A DNA stretch of 64,000 nucleotides from positions 493,501 to 557,500 of the forward strand of contig JAFEUB010000813.1 in the NCBI GenBank assembly GCA_024529925.1, read 5' to 3'. Below are positions 1 to 11,519 of this stretch, one piece after another (position 1 is the stretch's first letter; each line of letters starts with the position of its first letter). This DNA is from Ophthalmolycus amberensis (Eukaryota > Chordata > Actinopteri > Perciformes > Zoarcidae). The notes under the pieces were generated by a model. It made no database searches. It worked only from the letters and a program-made list of their open reading frames with translations, and was not told where the DNA came from. The translations under genes and the position numbers were made by a program.

Positions 1-3000
1 TGTGGGTGTGCGCACATATGTGTGGGTTTCAAAAATCATTACTCTCAGACAGCATGGGAAGAGAGCACAACAGCTGGAGGTGGATAGGAAGCAGATTTGA
101 AATGTAGTACTAAATAGTATCGTACGTTCCTCCTGCATGCTTACGTATACAATAATCAACCCTTATCTCTTCCTGTGGATTAATGTAGCAGTGTTAATAC
201 GACTAGATGAGCTTGCGTTTTGGAAATAGCTTTCAGTCTGACATCGCTGTCATTGTGCACCAGACTTGGCCTGCATGTCCCCGCTGTATTTGAGAGGGAG
301 AGTGCGTGTACATGTCTGTGTGCTATCATGATAATGCAATGCAAATGTGCGTAGTTTTTTTTTTACAGTTTTCTTTTTTTCTTAGAAGACCAGTATATTC
401 ACCTCAGCTGTTTTTTCTGTGTTTTTTTTCTTTTGGGTCTAGTTTAGTTTTAACATTGTAGGACATGTAAAATAAAGGAATAACTACAATCTTGCAAGCC
501 TCCCTTGTTCATGCACCAAAACAGAATTGGACATACATTAAAAATTGTTTGTTTCTATGCTTTACCAGAACAAAAATGCAGCATAAATGAATCCTCATAA
601 GAATTCCCACTCATAGCACTCTAGCACTTCACCATTTGCATTGCCTGCTTTTTCTACCTTGGTCCCGATTCCAGTTGTAAAAATGACTCATTTCAAATAA
701 TGTTATTGGGAATAACGGGCAGAGACTTGACCAGAAGGCCAATGATTATCATAACAAATTAGAATCAAACACTGTCAACACCCACGGGTCCAGACTGTGA
801 TGGTCCAACATGTTTATGATGCCAAATCATCATCGGCACCACAGTCTTGCAGGGAAAAAAGGTCTGGCTCCACACATTACCATTCTGGTATGGGAGGGAA
901 AAAATGTTTTTATTTCTTTCAACCAATCACAATTGTTTTGGGTGGTGCTAAGCACAGGATGCAGCGACGGGGCCTTGCAAAGTAGATATCGCCGACAGCA
1001 GACACGGAGTTGAGTGCCAGCTGAAATATGAGGCCAATGGCAGGCTTACAACCACAGTCTTCATCCGGTGAAATAATCACAATGTGTGTCCCTGCCTTAG
1101 GTCTGACTCAGGTCAAAAGTTTCAAGTCCCCAGTTCTTACACTCTGTATGATGTATAGCTTGGAGTGCAGGCATAGAGCTGCACAGCACTGCTACTAACA
1201 GTAAATAGAAGCAGCGATATAGTAACCCGACACTGAAACTGAGCAAATTCTTCCCAATTCTCTCATAACTTTTTTTTGTTGTCGATGCAGTTAAACTTTG
1301 AACAAATCCTGAATAGTTTATTCACACAGAGTCGGATGCATCTTCCCGGGTTTTCTGTTATCTTCTGCCATGCTCTATGTTCGAACTCAAGCATTGCAAT
1401 ATAATATTCTCTCTATTCCTACAGGGCCACACAGTGAGCAGGGGGGGGGCTGGGCACTAAAGTTGTGGCTTGTTATCGTAAAGCATCGGGGTTGGGAATA
1501 CGTTGCAGTATGATAATGTATGACGACGTGTCTACGCTGCAATAGAATTGGCCTCAAAACAGCTGCAAGGGCATCATTTGTGAGATAAATCCAAAAAAGA
1601 CCTTTGCCTCCAATTTGACAAGACATTGAGGCACAGCCTTGCTTTACATGGTGCATGTTGTGTAGCGAGTGACCTATCTCACTCTGTGGTGTGTTAATAG
1701 CAAAATAGAGCACAGAGGTCATATTAAAGGACTCTTTAATCCTATCATCCTACAGGCAGCTGTCCAAAAAGCTGGTGCAGGAGAACACTCTCTGTTCCCT
1801 GTTGCTCTCTTTTCCTTCCTCTCACACTCCTTTGTATTTTGCCGCTGTCTCCCCTTCCGCAAACAACCCACTCTCGTCCTCCTCTGCATTCTCAAATACC
1901 TCCAAAACCTACTTTGGGGTTTTTTAGTTTTTTTTCCCCCACACACTTGCTATGACAAGTCCTGTCCGTAAACATTCATTGTTTTCAGACAGGTCTGCGC
2001 CAGCCTTATAATCACGTTATCGCCCAAACAAAGCCATCCACTAAGCCTTTGTTATCAGCTGGCTGGAAGATATCAGATACATGCCATTTTCACTTACAAG
2101 AGCATTATGTCACATTTCCAGCCTCATGCAAACACTGCTTTTCATCAAAACGATGTTTGAAAATGCTCCTCCTTGAGGCAGGAAGCCCTCACATAATCGA
2201 GAAACAACAAATCAAATGTCGGGTGATATGACAAGGAATTTTCAATTCAAGCGGGGAGGCAAGCAGCCATGCTGCAGTGGATCCACTCAAATATGATTTT
2301 GCACAACGTGGGCCACCAATAACCCGGGGCTGTTTGGAACCGCTGCATAACATGAAAGCTCCGTTAGTTCCTGTAAGGTCCTCTCAATGGAATTGTGAGC
2401 AGAGTGCAAATGATCGGGGAATAGATTTTCCCACACGTGAATGTAATGAGGACTTTCATTCCCTGAACAGCCAAAGGCCAAGAATAATATCGGTGAAAGG
2501 CACGACGTGGCATCATACAGCGAATACGGCCCTTTAATTATCCTTGATTTTATTTATTGAGTTTCTCCCGCAGCACCAAGGTAATCATAATGGTATGAGC
2601 TGTCAGGAGTATTTTTTTTCTGCTTTTGAAAACATCCGTAATGGGGGTTAAGAAATGCATCTCTGTGCAGGCGGGGGCAAATGCTGACTCTTTGTTTTGC
2701 CAATCGCCTCCTCCACAATTTCTCATGTTTTTAAAAATGTCCCACACATTTGCACAGGAAATATGGTACCACCTTTGTTTGAGTTAAAAGACAGTACAGA
2801 CATCCCTATTTATCTTTTAAATGACACCTACAAGGTCCTGTTTATTTCAGAAGGGAAGAAATATCCGTTTGGAAGTCATTTACGTTCTGCCAGTTGGAAA
2901 GAGAAAGGAGGGTGTTAAACAAATGGCCAGTCGAGTGAGGCACAGCCAACAGTGGATCAAACTCGACAACATTTTTACGCCCACTGAACGTCAGAATGAC

Positions 3001-3598
3001 TGGCCATATTCAGCAAGCACCACTGAATATAAAATACTTCAGCGGCAAAAAATACTTAACATGTCGGCTGGGATGAATCCTGTCATCTGCAAAGGTTTAA
3101 TGTCGAGTCATTACTTGACCAAAACGCCCAGCGGTTCAATGACAGCGAACAGAGTGCTGTGTTTCCCTGGTATTTTTTGCTGTTCAACTAAAACACATAG
3201 TACGCAGTTGTCAACCGTTTTAAAATAAAGTTCTCTGAGAGGGATTTCAGACATTCTCTATCAACCAAACAGAAACATAACTCCATAATGTCTACAAAAG
3301 AGATATGGAAAACTTTACACAATAAACTCATCCAAGGAACCAAAGCAGCTATCAGATTGAAAAACGGTGTCGGAAGACCACCAGTCAAGCAGAAAGGAAA
3401 AACATGCTCACAATTTACTCATATCTCAAAATGTTCTTTCCTGAGGCATGATGAGATAGTGAGTCAAAGGCAATTTTCATTACAAGCACTACTGGTGGTT
3501 ACATTAAGGTGTGACGTACACAGTGTAGGCCCGGCATGTCCCGCGGCTATTTGGAACGTCTGAGTGAAATGACAACTTTCTTTGTTTTTCTACTTTTT

Positions 3599-3603
<5 letters not shown>
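1..3603. other. non-coding DNA, no gene recognised
   Basis: Reading frames here are short and their translations have no recognisable motif or codon-like composition. Several T-rich and mixed low-complexity tracts are present (for example 351-430 and 1921-1940). The longest frame, 135 codons at 2821-3228, is low in domain-like pattern and looks like chance. I see no splice-flanked coding block, RNA gene or mobile-element terminus. Confidence 0.6.

Positions 3604-3642
<39 letters not shown>
3604..3642. repeat. (TA)n microsatellite
   Basis: An uninterrupted run of about 19 TA dinucleotides, followed directly by a short repeated motif (gacttctatataaagacttct). Such tracts are common in fish non-coding DNA and are often length-polymorphic. 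Confidence 0.97.
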
Positions 3643-3645
<3 letters not shown>

Positions 3646-5430
3646 TTCTATATAAAGACTTCTTTAGCTGAATTAACTGAATTAACTAAATTGCCAGTCT
3701 TGCCGCATTGAGTTAATATCTCAATGGATTTTGCTGAAGAAACACACTCATTTATTGGCCTTCCCTTCCAATCTGTGGCATTTGTGATGAATAGATTCAT
3801 GTCTCTTCACAAGATTTTTTTTCCGAGCACATCTTTCAGGCTGTTCTGCAGCACTTCCTGTTCATTTTGTGCGACTGCCAGAATTACATGTTCCCTCCAG
3901 AGTTATACTGGCTATTCACTGCAGTGTTGGATCTTGACTCTCACCCTGTCTTTTGGAGGACACAGTTAGCTTGATGAGGTGTGGGAACTCCCAAGTCTAA
4001 TCTTTGTCGAGGATTTCAGCAGCTGATTCCGTTGGAGACCGGGACAAAACGGAGCATTCAGGCCGTAAACATCTGCTCGCTTATTGCAGGATGCCAGAGC
4101 TGTAACGGTCACCTCCCTGAGCCTTGTGTGTGTGTGTATGTTTGTGTGGTTTCTTGCAGTGTGTGTCCATATCCATGATTGGAACACTCACCACATCAGA
4201 TCCTCTTTGTTGGCACTGCAAGTATGCAAATTGAAAAGATTCTTTTTTTTGGTGATATCTCACACTTTGAACACGTCTGAAGGAAAACAATGGTAGAAAA
4301 AGAGATGAAGGGAGGTGCATGCTTTGCGGGGTGGGTGGCGGGGATAGGAGGTGGTGGGGGGTCTGATTAAAACATTTCATTAGAATTAGGATCCACTTTG
4401 TATCTTGTCTGCGAGCCAACCCCAAAACCATCCTCAAAGTAGGGAAACAGGAACTGATAAACTTTACATCTTCCTCTCAGTGCTGACTAATGAGTTTCTT
4501 TGGCCCTAATTAACCCAGTTATCTTCCCTCCTACAACTGTCAACAATACCTCATACCAGCGCCACGGGTAAAACACAGCCTTTGTGAAATTAGAATATGA
4601 CTGCCAGTTGCACTCAGCCGGCTGTCTTACAAACAAATACAAAGGCTGAGCTCCCGTGGTGTCCTAGGAAGACTACATCAAAGACAAAGAAAAGTCACTT
4701 TGTAAGTGCTTACATGCACAATCATGAATACATAGATGTACAGATCTACAAACATGCATATATAATATCGGCGTGAGACTCAAAGCAACAGGACATGAAC
4801 AACAACACTAGGCTGTTGGAATGAAATGAAAGAGTGATTACAGTGTTGGTGTGTGAGCGCGTGTGGTTTTTTTGTTTTAGCGCAAACTGTTGTGTAGGTG
4901 TTGAATTTACTTTTCAGCCTCCTGGAGATGCTATGGATCTAATATAATGATGGAAAGTTCTGAAAAGAAAAGAACAAAACACTTTCTTTCAACCAGCCTC
5001 GACCTATTTCTTAACTATGGTCTTCAAATCTAAAATTGAGATTTAGTAAGTGGACACTCTGAACCATAATTTCATGCACATTAACTCAAGCATTTTTCAT
5101 AATTCCTCATTTTATCACTGTACATTCTGATTTAAAAACTATGATGATTTACATAATGACTGCAATATCCTGAATCTCTTGTAATCCTCTTTGTATGTAA
5201 ATGAGTTTTAGTGAAGCCACAGTAAAGAAAAACAACTTACTTGCATTTCTTATTTACATTGCCTTCTGCTATACTGATGTAGACTACTGCATATGGATAT
5301 ACTGTAAATGTATAACATATTTTCAAAGGGAAGAAAACACAAACTGTAGCATTCTTTAAACTTACTCTTTGTACAGGGTCCCTTCATCCTGATCGCATGG
5401 GAACTTGTATAAATAGCACGTCATTTCCGC
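3643..5430. other. non-coding DNA, no gene recognised
   Basis: No supported exon. A short TG-rich tract at about 4124-4148 and a G-rich patch at 4325-4362 account for some of the apparent reading frames, such as the 118-codon minus-strand frame with repeated His/Thr from the TG tract. Confidence 0.6.
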
Positions 5431-5432
5431 AT

Positions 5433-5690
5433 ATGCGGTATTGTTTAGGCAACAAAACTAGTTACAGGCGCTGTTAGGTTTCGATTAAAACATCATGGGC
5501 ATTGGGCTTAAAATAACTTACGCTAAGTAAAATACGTGAGGAAAAGAATGCAACAGGAAAACATGTGACCAAAAAAACAAAAACATAAACATCTGTCTTG
5601 AACACCGGTTTTCTGGTTGCAAGTTCAGGTCTTGTTTGACCTCCCCTCCCACAAACCATTAGTCTCTATCACATGTTATACTACGTCACA
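5433..5690 (+). repeat. dispersed repeat 'family A', copy 1
   Basis: This segment shares an ordered series of short blocks with other places in the window. It has a 'ggcaacaaaac' block near 5448, 'ggcttaaaataactta' at 5506-5521, and a later block of the form 'gaacaccggttttctggttg' followed by 'cttgtttgacctcccctcc' at about 5599-5650. Related blocks occur near 15.65, 16.81, 24.64, 28.42 (reverse), 33.0 and 56.85 kb (reverse). The superfamily is unknown; no clean termini or target duplication were found. Confidence 0.5.
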
Positions 5691-8080
5691 TGTTCAGAAT
5701 GTAGCTTATTCACAGGGATAAGTTCACAAAGCAGTTAGTTCACACGACATGGCATACAAATGGGACGCGAAGAAGCAGGATAGGCGTCGTTATAGCACGC
5801 AAAATGACTTACAAATTGTCGTGTGATTCGTATGCCAATTGGTGCGAGCGAGCTGGGTCCCCCATTGCTGCATGCTTGAAATTAACTGCATTATCAGCTT
5901 TAAATAGTTCTTTAAACTGACACGATTAAAACCCAGTAGGTAACTAATTGAAGGGGTAATCATTCTCTTTGCCACAAGCTGGCTTGCACTTTGTTAGAGA
6001 GACTATCCTCCAAGAAGAATGACGGCATCGTTTCATCAAGTGACCCAGAAAGACACGTGTTTACATTTAAGTAACTAAAAGCCCTCTAGCAGCCGTCGTA
6101 CTACGGACAGGAAGAAAGGGAGCAGGGACATTGTTATAGTTTCAAAGTCTGCGTAGGGAGGTGGTCAACCTTAACTATGTTGTTATTTTAACCTAAACCA
6201 TGATCTTCCCCGAAGCATAAGTTATTGCTGCGAATAAAATCAGAAATCATGTGTCTCGTGTTATACGGCCTATTCATCAGCAGTTTGTTTGCCAAATGTC
6301 ACCTACAAACAAAGTGTTATCCTACATAGTGTCATGTCTGATGTTAGAGGCCCCAGAGAGCTGTAACTTGACGTTACGACTCTTCTGAAGAAATTATAAA
6401 AACAAAGAAAACGTAGATAAAAGAAATCAAAATAGACTAATTGGGGACTTGGGAGGGATGCGTATAAAAGTAATGCCAACATCAATCACCGTTATAGAGC
6501 ATATAAAAATCCATTGTACAAACCTTGCTTTACAGCTGAAGTGTCTCAGACCCCAAAGACAAGTGTCATCAGTCATGCAGTTCAAAATGTCTTAGTTTTT
6601 TCCATACGAGCAGCTCATCAACAGGGCATTCGGATAGCAGATAAACCAGCCAGTGTTAGTGCCACAAATGTGCTGTGGGACTTTACAGTGGTACAGTTAG
6701 TTACGATGTGTGTCGATCTATTCAAGAAGCATAGGCGTACGTCGCATCAGAGACCTTGTCTTTGCAAAAAAAATCCCATTTAATCTTCTAGCAGACATCT
6801 TCTAGGGCAGCATGGAAACAGATCAGGCCAAAACATCCTTCATCTCACAGAAGCAAGATGGAAATTTTGCCGGAGGAAGAAGCAATAAACTGGCAACAAA
6901 CACAGCAAAAACCTCCGTTTTTTTAATCCAGCTACAATTCATTTGGGGAGACGGGTACTAAGCACCTCACACACACTGTGTGTACATGTGTAGCTTTTAA
7001 CAAGTTTAAATTAAGTGTGCCATTTGTAATCTGCAAGGCTATTGCAGTAAATCATTTTAAGCTATTGTGCATAACAATAAATAAAAAAAAGTTAAAAGTT
7101 CACAGGGGAAAAGTCACCTTAGTAATTGCTACCTAGACTGTAAACTTCTCACTTGCCCTGTTTTATATGGCTGCATACTGTATCGCAGAGTGGACAATAA
7201 CCTACAGATTGTGAGGCTTCTATAAACAGTAAAACGCACATAAACCTCTTCTGCTGATGGCCTTGTACAAACTCGGACAAAGGTTGCTCTTAAATTTAAA
7301 AAGGGACGGTCTCCAGTCATACTTTTCTCCCTGGCTTTTGCCGTCTTCTTCTGTCTTCTACTGCTACACTGGCTTCTTGCATGTACACAAATTGAGCCAA
7401 TTAGACATACCTTTATTCTATTCTTATGTCACTTCTATTCGCTATAGAAGAGTTAGCATGAAATGTATTCAAACTGTATTTTTCAAGTAATCTTCATTGA
7501 AGTTCAACTTTTTGCAGTTTTTGTGGTATAGGTCTGAGAAATGAAATTTCCATTTAAAAATCTTCCACGATAACAATATATTTATGAAATGTATGTCCAA
7601 TGAAGTAATTTTTTAATTTGCTTTCCTCTAACTACAGAAACAGCACACGGAACAACAGAGTCGTAGGCTCCACCGTAGCGGACGCAGCCCTTTCAGGCGC
7701 TACTGTTGTCGTTTTAAAACGGTGGATGAATTGTTTTGAGCGAAATAACTCGCTTCACGATCACAATTTGATCATTATGGTCTGAAAACATTTGGAAAGT
7801 CTGGAAAAGACTAATTATGTGATCCGCATTCAAGTTCGCATAGGGCTAAAAGGGGAGTCGACAGTCTCGGGCCGAGAGGTCTTCTTCTTTTGGGATTTGG
7901 CAGTAGTGGGCAGCAATACGCTGTTGCAATCTCTGTTTGTTGTCAATAATCGTTTTAACAGTTATCAATATATGTTTGTCGTCAAATATTGTGCAGATAT
8001 TCCATTTGTTTCTTAATTTGAGTCCAGTTCCGGCGGAAGTCTGTGGTGCACATGCTCAAATGGAGTGTGCAGCAGTGAGA
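5691..8080. other. non-coding DNA, no gene recognised
   Basis: Frames are under 90 codons and lack motifs. The part 6000-6130 has a texture seen in the surrounding dispersed repeats but I could not match it to another copy in the window. Confidence 0.55.
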
Positions 8081-8084
8081 TGGG

Positions 8085-8262
8085 CAACAATATATATACG
8101 TATATATTATATACCATTATTAAATTGCTGGTTTATATAAGATTCTGAAACTGGAAATTGAGCATATTATTATTAAATATATAGTGTTAATTATTCATAT
8201 TGACACAAAAAAAACAACGTATGATAATATTTTTGTCCATATCGTCCAACCCTATTTTATGC
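8085..8262. repeat. A+T-rich repeat, possible MITE remnant
   Basis: The segment contains a palindromic TATATATACGTATATATTATATA core at about 8090-8113 and ends in 'ccatatcgtccaaccctatt', an ending I associate with old non-autonomous DNA elements in fish. No matching left terminus or target duplication was found, so the class is uncertain. Confidence 0.3.
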
Positions 8263-8265
8263 CAC

Positions 8266-10230
8266 GGAAATAGGGATGTATGTATAGGAATTACAAAATT
8301 AAGCAGTTTTTTAAAAAAGGAAATGTCATTTGTTTCTCACCACTTAAACCAACGGAACCCTGACTTTTTATGTTGATAATACAACCACACAAGCAGCTAT
8401 AACTATGATTTGTCGTGACAATAATTTGCTCTCTCGGGGATGAGTTATTTCAGGCATATTTACATGGTGAGTCATTTTTGACACGTCTCGTGTATGGTTT
8501 TGTCCCCGGTTGAATGCCTGACGCTTGCCTGCTTCCGTGAGAAGTCTGCACTTGATTTGTAAAACATAATATTTAATCGAGTATTATTTTTGAGTATCTT
8601 TTTGTGACTTACTGCAAATTTGCTGTCAGAGCAGTGTCGTGTGTGTCTGCTTTAACATAATATGTTCGGACTCAACATTCAATTACCAGTTGCCTCTGAG
8701 AGAGATTTTGGTTTAATACCAGTTGTTCCTAATCTGAGAGATTCTATTGTAACGCTGTTGTCGGTCTCAAATCCCTCAATGAGACATTCTTTTCCCCACT
8801 TTTTAAGGTTTTATCCTCTTTTGATGTATTCTCATTGTCTCATCTCTCCTACTATTATATTCTCTCCCTCCAAACGCTCTTCTCCATGAATTTAGATTGA
8901 AGTCAAACTCGTCGGTTTGCTCATTATCATAAAATAATGGGCTGTGGATATTGAGGAGATCTTGGCAAAACTTGATCCCGAAATACCACCAAAATCTGCA
9001 TAGTCAATCATGTTCTTCTTTTCATACTTATTCCTTTCTTCCCTCTTTTCTTTCAACCCCTTATCTTCTTATTTCAGACTTCATTTTTACCTGACGCTTC
9101 CAACTCCCATTTCCCGGCAAAAATATGTGATTATCAAATATACTGCTGTGGTAATTCACACAGCAAGGGCCCTCATTCATTAAGTCCGACACTTGTTAGC
9201 TTCCAACCCACCCACTACCCAAAGCTGAGCAACGGAGAACCATTTTGCATCGAACTGAAAATGCAGTCTTTTCATTCCCTTGTGGTGTGTTTACAGTGGC
9301 TGTGAGCAGTGTGGGGGGGGGGGTCGGCAGATTTATTTTCTTTCCCTCCTCTCCCATTCTCTCCTCAGCCAGCACACCTACGGATGATGCCTCATCCAGT
9401 CCAATCAGGCACCCAACACTAAAGTGTAAGAACAAGGAGCCCCACAGGCTTATAATTCCTCCTGTTGGCATTAAGACTAAAAGCCCATAGGTGGCTCTCT
9501 GCTCAGTCACAGTTGCCATGTAAAAGTGTTTTCCAAGCTCAATTTGTCTCTCCTCTCAAGTATATGCCCATCACAGGCAGCTGGTCTTATCATCAACCCT
9601 TTGACAAACAAGCATACAAATCAGACACACACAAACACCCAGCCTGGCTGGACAACCTAACAAGGACAAATTGGGTTGTATTTGTTGAGCTGGCCACTTT
9701 TTGTGGGGCAGGTGAGCAATACAAGGAGAGAAATCTCTCTTTTCATAGGAGGAGACAGTGTGCCTTTCAGGCCTAGACACGGTCGGGTTCACCAGTCTCC
9801 CAGGATAGATGAGGACACTGCTGAACAGTGGCCCTGTTGTGGCCCTATAAAAAGTCACAAGCTTTGGCACTCCTGCCTAACACTGGCAAGTGGCAATGAG
9901 AATTACAGCAGTGATTCACTGTTTTTTTTTCCCACCATATAGCTCAGCCACAAAACCTGCCACTGCAGTGGGATAATCACTCTAAAATACTGGTTTAGTA
10001 TTGAGTTGAATTTAAAATACTACAAATCAACACCTATGCAAACCTGCCCTTGGACCGGTATGATTGCATTTAAAATGTTATTTGATTTGTTCGAGGGCAT
10101 TTGGCTCATTATCAGAGCCTCCACTGACGATCCCATGAGGCTGCCCTGACTCATGTGCCTTCTTTGAGGGTGATGCTTGAGGGTGAAATGTATAATTATG
10201 AAATCAGTTACTGTTCTTTCTTCTTTCTTT
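8266..10230. other. non-coding DNA, no gene recognised
   Basis: Short frames on both strands only. A G run at about 9312-9320 and pyrimidine-rich tracts at 9020-9085 and 9335-9365 break up the composition. The overlapping ~100-codon frames at 9.2-9.9 kb run antisense to each other and have no conserved-domain pattern. Confidence 0.55.
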
Positions 10231-10665
10231 TTTTCCAGCCCGAGAGTGAGCTGGGTTTCTCTGCATCGCTGGTGCTTGGCAAACACATCAGTGCTAGAGA
10301 TCTGATCCTCTACAGGCGAGAATGCCAATACACCCTAAGGAATATAGATTAGAGATGTTTGCAGGAGAGGCAGATAAAGGGTGGCAGTGTTGGGAGGAAG
10401 GGGGAGATGGGTCTGATTGTGCACATGTATATGTGACAAGGCATGAAAAGCAATATTTTGTAAGCATTCCTGAAAGCGGCGGTAGATTGTCTGTGTGTGT
10501 TTGCATACATGTGCAGGTGTGAGTCAAATTGTCATGTTTGTCTAGTATGTTTGTTTGTTTGTGCTTGCATTGTGGTCAGGCCTCAGCAGGCATTTCACAC
10601 AAGTCAGAGCAGAACAGATTTAAGAGTGCTCGTCAAATACACTGCTGGTATGTTGTTATTTTCCA

Positions 10666-10681
10666 GGGGGGGGGGGGGGGG
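10666..10681. repeat. poly-G tract (16 G)
   Basis: Sixteen consecutive G residues. Homopolymer G runs of this length are unstable and prone to sequencing and assembly length errors. Confidence 0.95.
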
Positions 10682-10899
10682 ATATCCACAGGTAGGCTGT
10701 TTAGATTTTGGCGAATTCTACTTTGTATCCACACAGCCACATTCGACAAAAAATATATGCATACACAATTTGAAGAACTCACCGCGGTTTGGAACAGCAG
10801 ATAAAGTTGAACTCAGTATTTCCCATTCTCTTGCTGAATCTCGGTGGCTCTCAACTCCCGATATCGTAAACTCATGTCACAGTTTGTCAGGGTTGAAAA

Positions 10900-11510
10900 G
10901 CAACTCCGCGGAGAAAGAAAAAAAAAGACAGCGCTCCAAAAACCTCTAGTAGCCTACACACTGGAGGATCCGAAAAGAGGTAAAAAAAAAAGTGATAGGC
11001 GAGGATGACTGCTCCGGACCAATCCGTCGCACGGTTCTACACCAGTGAGAAACTTTGACTTTCTGCTGGGGGTGAAAAGTCGGCTTATCCCAGTGTAATT
11101 CAGTTGCTAGAAGCAGAGGCTCTGACCTTTCTGTGGATAATGACTTAACAAAATGAAATCATCCAGCAGGAGATCTAGTCAAGAGCAGAGGAGGAGGAGG
11201 AGAGAGACTCAAGGAGCGCAAAGGGGCTGTCGATTAGGAGATTAAAAAGACGCGTTTGCGCATTCGTTTCAGCCAGAAACCGGCGGGGGTCCAGTGTCGG
11301 ACAGATGCGACGGAATGCGGCTAGCGGGACGCGGACAGCCGCCCAACGAAGACGGTTAAATATCCCGTCATGAATTCCACCCCAGCGCCGCTTTTTTTCC
11401 TATACTTGACCCGCCTACTCCGCATCGACGTGTGGAGGAGCGCGGGAGACAGATCCTGGAGAAAACTGTAGGTATAGGCGCCCAGCAGCAAATAGCGGGC
11501 ATGGGCGCTT
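10900..11510 (+). promoter_or_regulatory. CpG-rich promoter-like block
   Basis: This is the clearest local change in base composition in the left half of the window. From about 11010 to 11500 CpG dinucleotides are dense (I count on the order of 35), whereas the flanking kilobases are CpG-poor. A CCAAT motif lies at about 11039, purine-rich GGAGGAGGAGG at about 11190, and the densest CpG stretch at 11290-11350. In fish, unmethylated CpG-rich blocks like this usually mark a promoter or first exon. Orientation is inferred only from the candidate start codon at 11370 and a following GT-type splice donor. It could instead be a CpG-rich enhancer or an antisense promoter. Confidence 0.5.
11370..11467 (+). 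CDS. possible short first coding exon (unidentified)
   Basis: An ATG at 11370 with G at -3 opens a frame inside the CpG-rich block. The first residues are MNSTPAPLFFLYLTRLLRID, a Met followed by a short hydrophobic stretch (LFFLYL, residues 8-13) that could belong to a weak signal sequence. The frame stays open to a TAG at 11469-11471; a possible splice donor, GTAGGT, starts at 11468 and would remove that stop, leaving 32 codons plus two bases. I do not recognise the protein, and no matching downstream exon was found: the nearest acceptor-like site at 12753 does not continue the frame. The gene body could lie beyond the window. The ORF may equally be a chance frame in a 5' untranslated region. 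Confidence 0.22.
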
Positions 11511-11519
11511 GAGCTCTCC

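Noticed and set aside
2821..3228. 135-codon plus-strand frame
   Set aside because: Residue composition shows no domain pattern, there is no promoter or splice context, and overlapping frames on the other strand are equally open.
10497..10949. 150-codon plus-strand frame across the poly-G run
   Set aside because: It contains a homopolymer-encoded Gly run and Val/Cys-rich sequence from TG repeats. A second overlapping frame of 91 codons is equally open.
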